The position numbers and the translations under genes are program-made. From NCBI GenBank assembly GCA_002509325.1, contig DADO01000055.1, positions 1 through 6,417 on the forward strand: a stretch of 6,417 bases of DNA. Reading direction: 5' to 3'. Numbering within the stretch: position 1 is the first letter of the stretch; each line of letters starts with the position of its first letter. The notes beneath the pieces are model-generated. The model was not told the DNA's origin and did not search any database. It worked only from the letters and a program-made list of their open reading frames with translations. Of this stretch, positions 1 to 4,582 are shown in pieces. Origin of the DNA: Methanosarcina sp. UBA402. GTDB taxonomy: Archaea > Halobacteriota > Methanosarcinia > Methanosarcinales > Methanosarcinaceae.

Positions 1-45
1 AATAAATGGAAAACTCGTTATCTCAGAGGATTTTTACAGAGCCCA

Positions 46-79
46 TATAATATAATATAATATAATATATATTATTATA
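46..79 (+). promoter_or_regulatory. Repetitive TATA-box promoter of cheY
   Basis: Four perfect tandem copies of TATAA (46-65) run into TATATATTATTATA (66-79), upstream of the cheY start at 107. Any of several registers could serve as an archaeal TATA box. With the usual spacing of about 25 bp, the downstream registers would start transcription at roughly 90-105, giving a very short leader, and the upstream ones at roughly 75-85. The element is both a simple-sequence repeat and the only plausible promoter for the gene. The exact start site cannot be fixed from sequence. Confidence 0.6.
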
Positions 80-93
80 GGTCCATTAATAAA

Positions 94-101
94 AAGGAGG
101 G
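94..101 (+). promoter_or_regulatory. Shine-Dalgarno site of cheY
   Basis: AAGGAGGG at 94-101 is a near-perfect complement of the 16S rRNA 3' end and ends 5 nt before the ATG at 107. Another ATG at 103 lies too close to this site and is out of frame with the CheY domain, so 107 is the start. Confidence 0.85.
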
Positions 102-106
102 TATGC

Positions 107-472
107 ATGACCAGAGTTATGATCGTGGACGATGCTGAGTTTATGCGAATGGTAATTAAAGACACTCTCTTAAAGCATGGATATGAAGTGGTTGCTGAGG
201 TCGGGGATGGAGAAGAAGCTATTCAGACATATCCCGAAATAAAGCCCGATATTGTGTTAATGGATATAATTATGCCAGATATAGATGGAAAAGAGGCATT
301 GCAAAAACTTCTTATTATGGATCCAGGGGCAAAAGTGATAATGTGTTCCTCTCTTGGGCAGCAAGCGCTCATAACCGAATCAATGAGGATAGGAGCTATG
401 GGCTTTATAGTAAAGCCTTTTGAACCTGATGGAATGTTGGATGTAATAAGGAAAATTGCTGAGCCAAGTTGA
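107..472 (+). CDS. cheY: CheY-like single-domain response regulator
   Basis: This is a 121-residue receiver domain with no output domain, the usual length of a chemotaxis CheY. All receiver landmarks are visible: acidic pair D8-D9, phospho-acceptor D53 in the LMDIIMPDIDG segment, switch Ser at S81, and K103-P104 in the IVKPF segment. Spacings (53 to 81 to 103) match CheY. The N-terminus (VDDAEFMRMVIKD) and the MCSSLGQQ stretch strongly resemble Bacillus/Thermotoga-type CheY, so this is probably the bacterial-type CheY that archaea acquired with their chemotaxis system. In that role, phosphorylation by CheA would let it signal to the archaellum motor. No cheA, cheB, cheR or archaellin gene lies in the window, so the gene appears detached from a che cluster and may serve another histidine kinase. 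The stop is TGA. Confidence 0.9.
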   Translation: MTRVMIVDDAEFMRMVIKDTLLKHGYEVVAEVGDGEEAIQTYPEIKPDIVLMDIIMPDIDGKEALQKLLIMDPGAKVIMCSSLGQQALITESMRIGAMGFIVKPFEPDGMLDVIRKIAEPS

Positions 473-580
473 CTTATTTGACTCAAAAATTTGGATTTAG
501 TGCTCTGCAGTTGAGTAAACTAGTGCATCGATTCCAAATTATGGAAACAAAACTATACTTTGAAATCAACACTGTTCAAT

Positions 581-590
581 GGGTTTTTTA
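581..590 (+). terminator. Possible T-run terminator of cheY
   Basis: GGGTTTTTTA contains a run of six T about 110 nt after the cheY stop. Archaeal RNA polymerase can terminate at U-rich stretches without a hairpin. Position is the only further support, and the periodic hairpin immediately follows. Confidence 0.3.
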
Positions 591-594
591 TAAA

Positions 595-665
595 AGAACC
601 ACGGATGGACATGGATAAACACGGATACCTGTCATCCGTGTCCATCTGTGTTTATCCGTGGTTTT
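595..665. repeat. Large 10-nt-periodic hairpin repeat
   Basis: Two 30-nt arms (597-626 and 634-663) flank a 7-nt loop ACCTGTC. Read as + strand RNA, 28 of 30 arm positions pair, including 4 G-U pairs. Only the two A/C positions 617-618 opposite 642-643 fail. Pairing extends slightly outward to 595/665. Each arm is itself three near-identical 10-mers: CACGGATGGA, CATGGATAAA and CACGGATACC on the left, with the complementary pattern ATCCGTGTCC, ATCTGTGTTT, ATCCGTGGTT on the right. Hairpins of the type CACGGATRRA/ATCCGTGTYY occur between genes in many unrelated prokaryotes as dispersed repeats of unknown function. Assigning this one to that class is from general knowledge, not from a search. Confidence 0.85.
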
Positions 666-697
666 ATTGAGGATATATGAAATCAACGTACTAGAAT

Positions 698-748
698 CTT
701 AAGTTTCCCAAGAAAGATGCTCAAAATTCTTGACTCAGGAAACTTGAG
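698..748. repeat. Compound imperfect hairpin
   Basis: The outer stem CTTAAGTTTCC (698-708) pairs with GGAAACTTGAG (738-748), 11 bp with one G-U. It encloses an inner stem CAAGAA (709-714) with TTCTTG (727-732) and a 12-nt loop, leaving a 5-nt bulge at 733-737. No T-run follows on either strand close enough for a classic terminator. It may be an RNA-processing or 3'-end stabilising structure for either convergent transcript. Confidence 0.5.
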
Positions 749-781
749 ACAAAGAACTGTCAAAAATAGCTCTTAATTTTT

Positions 782-806
782 AAAAAGTGAGCCGGAGAAC
801 TCCGGC
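782..806 (-). terminator. Hairpin plus T-run terminator of the leu operon
   Basis: GCCGGAG (791-797) and CTCCGGC (800-806) form a perfect GC-rich stem. Six base pairs closing a 4-nt loop is the realistic fold. On the minus strand the stem is followed after four bases by TTTTT (786-782). It lies about 90 nt beyond the leuB stop. On the plus strand no T-run follows, so the element is orientated for leftward transcripts. Confidence 0.65.
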
Positions 807-896
807 GATTCTATCCTAATTAAGAAGGAAAAAGTATAGTTAAAGCCCGTGAGAATTAGACTTCGAAAAAGAAATGTAGGAGAGGGAGGTTTAAAT

Positions 897-2024
897 CTAT
901 TCTCCCTTAATTATCCTTGCAATGTCGTCCCCGACATCCGAGGTCCTGCTCCTGCCGCCCATGTCATAGGTTTTGACTTTTCCATCCAGAATATTTTTCT
1001 GGATTGCGCTCACTATCATGTCAGCAGCATCTTTTTCTCCGAGTTGTTCTATAAGCATTGCGCCAGCCCAGATTGTGGCAATAGGATTGACCTTGTTTTG
1101 GCCTTTGTACTTTGGGGCTGAACCATGAATTGGCTCAAACATGCTTGTGCCATTGGGGTTGATGTTTCCGCCAGGGGCGAGTCCCATCCCTCCCTGGATC
1201 ATGGCTCCGAGGTCGGTAATAATGTCTCCAAACATATTCGGGGTTATAACTACATCGAACCACTCAGGATTTTTAACAAACCACATAGTGATTGCGTCGA
1301 CGAAGTTAAAGTCTGTAGTAAAGTCCGGATGGGCTTCGGCAACAGCGTTGAATTCCTCTCTCCAGAAGCCGTAGATATCGGAAAGCACATTTGCCTTGTC
1401 AACGGACGAAACGTGTTTTTTCCGGTTTCCAGCAAGGTCAAAGGCGTATTCTATAACCCTTCTTGTGCCTTCTTTGGAGATAAGGCCTATCTGGTATCCT
1501 ATTTCTTCGCTGTCAGTCTCGATATCAAGCCCGAATTTTGCTGAATAGAGCGTTCGCTTGACTTCAAGAAGGTCTTTGTTCACTCCTTTTTTTGCTCTGC
1601 CGCCGATTCCTATGTAGAAGTCCTCGGTGTTTTCCCTGACAACCACAAAATCGATGTCTCTTGAGGTTTTATCTTTGAGTGGGGTCCAGACTCCTTCAAG
1701 GAGTTTTATAGGGCGGAGGTTGATATACTGATCAAAGTAAAAGCGTGCAGTTAATAAGATTCCCTTCTCAAGGATACCAGGAGCAATTCTTGGGTCTCCG
1801 ACAGAACCAAGGTAAATGGCAGGATACCCGGATAATTCCTTTAAGGTCTCTTCCGAAATCAGTTCTCCCGTTTCAAGGTAATGGTCTGCTCCATGCGGGT
1901 ACTCAATCCATTCTACATCAAAACCGAATCTTTCGCCAGCGGCATCTATGACCTTTCTGCCTTCGGCGATAATTTCTGGGCCTATCCCGTCGCCCGGGAT
2001 GACCGGAATCTTATACTGCTTCAT
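897..2024 (-). CDS. leuB: 3-Isopropylmalate dehydrogenase family enzyme
   Basis: This 375-residue protein belongs to the isocitrate/isopropylmalate dehydrogenase family. The likely reaction is oxidative decarboxylation of 3-isopropylmalate to 2-oxoisocaproate in leucine synthesis, in the cytoplasm. Visible marks are GDGIGPE (11-17), substrate arginines R94 and R104 (RFYFDQYINLR) and R130, Tyr137, catalytic K210, metal-binding D243, D267 and D271 in the NMFGDIITDLGA signature, and HGSAP at 300-304. The DQYINLRP stretch resembles the tartrate/D-malate dehydrogenase branch, so a different 2-hydroxyacid, or homoisocitrate of coenzyme B synthesis, is possible. Pairing with leuD favours isopropylmalate. 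Unusually, HGSAP is followed by K305-Y306, the pair that recognises NADP in E. coli isocitrate dehydrogenase. The start has GAAAGGAGT at 2039-2031. The gene ends in TAG, with TAA two codons later. Confidence 0.88.
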   Translation of the reverse strand: MKQYKIPVIPGDGIGPEIIAEGRKVIDAAGERFGFDVEWIEYPHGADHYLETGELISEETLKELSGYPAIYLGSVGDPRIAPGILEKGILLTARFYFDQYINLRPIKLLEGVWTPLKDKTSRDIDFVVVRENTEDFYIGIGGRAKKGVNKDLLEVKRTLYSAKFGLDIETDSEEIGYQIGLISKEGTRRVIEYAFDLAGNRKKHVSSVDKANVLSDIYGFWREEFNAVAEAHPDFTTDFNFVDAITMWFVKNPEWFDVVITPNMFGDIITDLGAMIQGGMGLAPGGNINPNGTSMFEPIHGSAPKYKGQNKVNPIATIWAGAMLIEQLGEKDAADMIVSAIQKNILDGKVKTYDMGGRSRTSDVGDDIARIIKGE

Positions 2025-2097
2025 ATCTACACTCCTTTCAAATTTACAGGCAAAAATGCCTTTTTATTGCTAGATGTCAAATGCGGACAGGACTGTT
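2025..2097 (-). promoter_or_regulatory. leuD-leuB spacer with hairpin and SD
   Basis: The 73-nt gap holds a strong Shine-Dalgarno GAAAGGAGT (2039-2031), which supports the ATG at 2024. It also holds a small hairpin (AGGCA 2048-2052, TGCCT 2057-2061, 4-nt loop) and a TTACAGG (2044-2050) like those upstream of leuD. No clear TATA box is seen, so leuB is probably read through from leuD, with the hairpin as a possible processing or translation-control element. Confidence 0.5.
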
Positions 2098-2607
2098 TCA
2101 GGACAGATTTTCTGTTTCTTGATTCTCGGAGACCAGTTTCCTGGTATATTTTATAAGCCCTCCCTCATCCACAATTTCACGCACAAATTCCGGGAGGGGA
2201 GTTGCCTGGTAGGTCTCACCTTTTGTCTTATTTACGATAACTCCTGTCGCAAGGTCTACTTCAAGCTCATCCCCGTCATTGATCCTATCAGTGTCAGGAC
2301 ATTCCAGGACAGGAACTCCGATGTTTATTGCATTCCTGAAAAAGATCCTCGCAAAAGACTTTGCAATTACACAGGCTACTTTTGCCCCTTTAAGGGCAAG
2401 TGGGGCGTGTTCGCGCGAGGAGCCGCAACCAAAATTGCTTCCTGCAACCACGATATCATTTTCGTGAACGTTTTTTGCAAATTCGGGACGCACGCCTTCA
2501 AACGTGTACTTTGCAAGCTCTTCAGGGGTATTGTAAATCAGGTACCTTCCGGGAATTACTGCATCCGTGTCCACGTCATCTCCGAATTTCCAGGCTCTTC
2601 CTTTCAT
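2098..2607 (-). CDS. leuD: 3-Isopropylmalate dehydratase small subunit
   Basis: This 169-residue protein is the swivel-domain small subunit of the aconitase-type isopropylmalate isomerase, which interconverts 2- and 3-isopropylmalate together with a [4Fe-4S] large subunit, LeuC. The start KGRAWKFGDDVDTDAVIPGR, the GCGSSREHAP motif (60-69) and SFARIFFRNAIN (84-95) are diagnostic, and the length is normal for the short archaeal form. The specificity loop reads YLIY (22-25). In Methanocaldococcus the isopropylmalate isomerase has YLVY, whereas the homoaconitase of coenzyme B synthesis has YLRT. The absence of the Arg therefore argues for the leucine pathway over AksE. The likely SD is GGTGAT (2616-2611), 3 nt from the ATG and complementary to the 16S end. 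It is the first gene of a leuD-leuB operon. The partner leuC is not in the window. Confidence 0.92.
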   Translation of the reverse strand: MKGRAWKFGDDVDTDAVIPGRYLIYNTPEELAKYTFEGVRPEFAKNVHENDIVVAGSNFGCGSSREHAPLALKGAKVACVIAKSFARIFFRNAINIGVPVLECPDTDRINDGDELEVDLATGVIVNKTKGETYQATPLPEFVREIVDEGGLIKYTRKLVSENQETENLS

Positions 2608-2662
2608 AACATCACCAGTCTTTTGCTGTAATTCAATGCTGCTAGTATTAAAATTTTTACAA

Positions 2663-2703
2663 CCTGTAACTTAGCTGCATTTACAGGGTTGAAGTATTAC
2701 AGG
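2663..2703 (-). promoter_or_regulatory. Candidate operator repeats at leuD promoter
   Basis: Three copies of one 7-mer occur within 41 bp: CCTGTAA (2663-2669), TTACAGG (2681-2687) and TTACAGG (2697-2703). The first two form a longer inverted repeat, CAACCTGTAA (2660-2669) against TTACAGGGTTG (2681-2691), with one extra G. The second and third are direct repeats 16 bp apart. They lie between the candidate TATA box at 2705-2716 and the predicted start site, where a repressor would act. If the downstream AT-rich box at 2645-2656 is the true TATA, they would instead be upstream activator sites. Confidence 0.45.
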
Positions 2704-2704
2704 T

Positions 2705-2716
2705 AATATTTAAATT
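2705..2716 (-). promoter_or_regulatory. Candidate TATA box of leuD
   Basis: On the minus strand the sequence reads AATTTAAATATT, about 100 bp upstream of the leuD ATG. It would place transcription start near 2684 with a leader of roughly 75 nt. A second candidate, TTTTAATA around 2652-2645, would give a leader of about 20 nt. The sequence does not decide between them. Confidence 0.4.
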
Positions 2717-2784
2717 ATTTTCTGGCATGATAATTAAATTGGTTAACAATTACAACCTTTTTACTTCTGACTTCCCCTGATAAA

Positions 2785-2793
2785 TTTATAAAA
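2785..2793 (+). promoter_or_regulatory. Possible TATA box facing the island
   Basis: TTTATAAAA is a good archaeal TATA box on the plus strand, about 25 bp before the GC-richer island begins. It could drive a rightward non-coding transcript starting near 2815. A weakness is the T-rich tract at 2818-2837, which would come right at the start of such an RNA and might end it. Confidence 0.3.
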
Positions 2794-2811
2794 ACTAGTT
2801 TATTTATCGAT

Positions 2812-3066
2812 GAACCGTATTTTCTTTGTTTTTTCTTTGGCGTAAGGCTCGAGTGCTTGGTTCTCTGTCTCGTACTCCCGCAGGTTAAATAGTATTAGGC
2901 TTCAGAGCTTCAAGATAAACGGCAGCTCTTCAAGAATGACCAAGTACCAGGTAATTTTCCGACAGACAGGGAACTCCTGCTAGGCTCTCTTCACTTCCAA
3001 ATAACGCAACGCTCCGGCAATTTCTGAGCTCTTCACTTTCTTTTTTAGGTATCTGATACTATCAGA
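2812..3066. other. GC-richer structured island, RNA or relic repeat
   Basis: The composition is clearly GC-richer than the flanking AT-rich DNA. The plus strand can form nested helices: 2859-2872 with 2960-2975 (core TTCTCTGTCT against AGACAGGGAA), GTACT 2872-2876 with AGTAC 2943-2947 (sharing base 2872 with the first), and AGAGCT 2904-2909 with AGCTCT 2924-2929. A T-rich tract (TTTCTTTTTT, 3037-3046) follows and would suit termination of a rightward RNA. On the minus strand two frames give protein-like strings broken by stops, for example ending FNLREYETENQALEPYAKE and EESLAGVPCLSENYLVLGHS. This also suggests a decayed gene or a member of a dispersed repeat family. I cannot choose between structured RNA and relic from this window. 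Confidence 0.4.
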
Positions 3067-3129
3067 CTGAAAACTATTTAAAATGATTTACTTCTTTAGA
3101 AGTAAATAAAATCCAAACTTTTAAAGTTT
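3052..3129. repeat. Cluster of three perfect dyads
   Basis: Three uninterrupted inverted repeats lie within 78 bp: TCTGATA-C-TATCAGA (3052-3066), ATTTACTTC-TTTA-GAAGTAAAT (3086-3107, 9-bp stem with a tetraloop) and AAACTTT-T-AAAGTTT (3115-3129). The first and last have 1-nt centres and look like protein-binding palindromes rather than RNA hairpins. The middle one can be either. Their target gene is unclear, since the nearest start codons are hundreds of bases away. Confidence 0.55.
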
Positions 3130-3236
3130 TAAGGCTTGAGCAGGCAAGAAAAATACCATCATACTAACAAAAAATTAAGTTAATAGGCTCTAAAAAGTTC
3201 AATAAGTTAAAAATTCTACCAAAGTTAGGCAAACTA

Positions 3237-3276
3237 AAATCTATAAAATCCAAAGGTTGAGTATTATCACTCAACC
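3237..3276 (-). terminator. purP terminator
   Basis: GGTTGAGT (3255-3262) and ACTCAACC (3269-3276) form a perfect 8-bp stem with a 6-nt loop. On the minus strand it is followed by the T-rich TTTGGATTTTATAGATTT (3254-3237). It lies about 50 nt after the purP stop. Confidence 0.7.
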
Positions 3277-3326
3277 CTGAATAATAAATTTCTGAAAGTT
3301 TTCCAGAGCCTTATGGAGTTATCTAT

Positions 3327-4397
3327 TTAGGATATTATTTTATCGAGCTGGTTCGTCTGAGCTGCCAGTTTGATCTCCTGGGCAATTCTCCTTCCTGTGG
3401 ACAGATTTTCCTGTATAAAATCGGCATACGGAGAGCCTGAAACGTAAAGGTTTGTCCCTGCAACGATCCTGGCAGAGATCTCAAATACCTTTATCTCAAG
3501 CGTATCCGTAAATACGGTTTCAAGGCAGAAAGCCCCGATCATCCCTCCAAAAAGGTCCAGAGATTCTTCAACTACCCGTTCTCCAAGAGAGAAAATAAGA
3601 GGCAGTAGTGATTCTCTTGCTACCAGGGGTATATTTCCTGTGACCACATATGTCGGACGGATGCCTGCTTCTACAAGTTCTCTGGGTGAGCCGAGCCTGA
3701 AGATCTCATCAGCATTGGATTCTACCCTCCGGTCCATGCTCAGAAGCTCAAGGCTGCCCTCGCTTAAAGTGTATCCCTCATTTTTAATCGGGGAGTAGAA
3801 GTAATGGAGATAATAGCGAGTTCCGGTGATAAATTCCTGAATTGTGTACTTCTGAGTTCGGTCTATGAGTCCATCAAACTCTTCGTAGGTTTTTGCGACA
3901 AAAAAGCCCTTTCCTCCCTTTGCTCCGTCATACTTGACCATTACAGGCCCTTTGATATCATGAGGGTCATCGACTTTTCCTGGCATGTGAATGCCTGCTC
4001 CGAGCAGCCACTCCCGTTCTTTATTCCTATCCGATTCCCATTCGAGCACAGCCCGATTTCCGAAAGTAGGCACAGCTAGTTCTGCAAAATTGTCCGTACC
4101 AAGATAAGCAACAAATGAACCGTGTGGAATAATAATCGTGTTTTTCTTTCTAAGCTCCTCAGCTTTATTCATTATATCGTCATAATTTTCGACAATAAGG
4201 TACTCATCAGGCTTTGCCTTGGGAAATGCTTCATAAAACTTAGGGGGTTTGCCAACGCAGATTCCCAGAGTTCTGAAGCCTTCCTTTCGAGCCCCATCAA
4301 AGATCTGAAGGCTTGAATGAGAGCAGACTGTCGCAATTGTAAGGTTTTCTAAGTCGTAATTATTCAGGAAATCTAGAACCTGCTGTTTTGTGATCAT
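3327..4397 (-). CDS. purP: FAICAR synthetase, archaeal purine biosynthesis
   Basis: PurP is the ATP-grasp ligase that formylates AICAR to FAICAR using formate and ATP, replacing the folate-dependent bacterial PurH transformylase step. It works in the cytoplasm. The 356-residue protein follows the Methanocaldococcus PurP pattern from end to end: ITKQQVLDFLNNY at the N-terminus, TIATVCSHSSLQI with H27, IIPHGSFVAYLGTDN (89-103), the ATP-grasp loop VKYDGAKGGKG (154-164), GTRYYLHYFYSPIK, and FEISARIVAGTN near the C-terminus. An in-frame GTG at 4406 would add three residues. I prefer ATG 4397 because it matches the family N-terminus and because GGTG (4407-4404), 6 nt upstream, is the likely SD and overlaps that GTG. 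Stop TAA. It is monocistronic, divergent from the wHTH-truA pair. Methanosarcina can carry a second PurP paralogue, which cannot be judged here. Confidence 0.93.
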   Translation of the reverse strand: MITKQQVLDFLNNYDLENLTIATVCSHSSLQIFDGARKEGFRTLGICVGKPPKFYEAFPKAKPDEYLIVENYDDIMNKAEELRKKNTIIIPHGSFVAYLGTDNFAELAVPTFGNRAVLEWESDRNKEREWLLGAGIHMPGKVDDPHDIKGPVMVKYDGAKGGKGFFVAKTYEEFDGLIDRTQKYTIQEFITGTRYYLHYFYSPIKNEGYTLSEGSLELLSMDRRVESNADEIFRLGSPRELVEAGIRPTYVVTGNIPLVARESLLPLIFSLGERVVEESLDLFGGMIGAFCLETVFTDTLEIKVFEISARIVAGTNLYVSGSPYADFIQENLSTGRRIAQEIKLAAQTNQLDKIIS

Positions 4398-4435
4398 AAT
4401 TGGCACCAGAAAAATTTAGATTAGAATGTACAATG

Positions 4436-4445
4436 TTATATTTAA
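4436..4445 (-). promoter_or_regulatory. Candidate TATA box of purP
   Basis: On the minus strand this reads TTAAATATAA. It lies about 40 bp from the purP ATG and predicts transcription start near 4414, with a short leader that includes the GGTG ribosome-binding site. Confidence 0.5.
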
Positions 4446-4458
4446 GGTTAAGGTCTGG

Positions 4459-4545
4459 ATTATATATATAAATGTAGTAGCGGATGTATGTCCAGCCATA
4501 AAAATAAAAGTTTATATTAAGATTCGCGCAAACCAGGGTATATAC
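4459..4545 (+). promoter_or_regulatory. Promoter region of wHTH-truA, several TATA boxes
   Basis: Three AT elements could be TATA boxes for the rightward operon: ATTATATATATAAATG (4459-4474), TTTATATTAA (4511-4520) and the palindrome GTATATAC (4538-4545). They predict leaders of about 90, 42 and 16 nt. The middle one has the most typical spacing and composition. The divergent purP promoter lies only 15-100 bp away, so a protein bound here could affect both directions. Confidence 0.45.
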
Positions 4546-4582
4546 TGAATAAATAGACAGGTTTTTAATCCAGGAAGTAAGT

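Larger units (their letters stand above)
473..896. other. 424-bp convergent intergenic region
   Basis: No convincing gene is present between the convergent ends of cheY and leuB. Besides the hairpins listed separately, the region has an 8-bp inverted repeat (AATTTGGA 488-495 with TCCAAATT 533-540) and a perfect 10-bp direct repeat TGAAATCAAC at 561-570 and 678-687, which brackets the large periodic hairpin. Open frames here are short, lack ribosome-binding sites, or run antisense into leuB. Confidence 0.7.
2608..3326. other. 719-bp intergenic region without intact gene
   Basis: This space between purP and leuD is too long for a simple promoter. It contains the leuD control region (2608-2720), a GC-richer island (about 2812-3066), several perfect dyads (3052-3129) and the purP terminator (3237-3276). 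The stretch 3130-3236 is AT-rich and I see nothing in it. No open frame here has a credible start, ribosome-binding site and length. Confidence 0.7.

Noticed and set aside
595..665. CRISPR array from the repeated 10-mers
   Set aside because: The units are only 10 nt, contiguous with no spacers, and arranged as one palindrome.
891..899. LeuB as a true pyrrolysine protein
   Set aside because: Readthrough adds just two residues after a complete dehydrogenase, so TAG is best read as a stop.
849..1544. Plus-strand open frames of 90 and 139 codons opposite leuB
   Set aside because: They are antisense shadows of a conserved dehydrogenase, without SD sites or recognisable motifs.
2045..2068. Plus-strand hairpin AGGCA/TGCCT with following T-run as a terminator
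   Set aside because: No plus-strand gene precedes it. In context it is the leader of leuB on the minus strand.
2074..2631. 185-codon plus-strand open frame opposite leuD
   Set aside because: It lies wholly antisense to a clearly recognisable LeuD, has no ribosome-binding site, and its translation resembles no family.
2970..3035. Minus-strand GTG frame through an in-frame TAG (possible pyrrolysine peptide) in the island
   Set aside because: It has no ribosome-binding site, hits TGA soon after, and other frames are equally protein-like. A relic or RNA explains it better.
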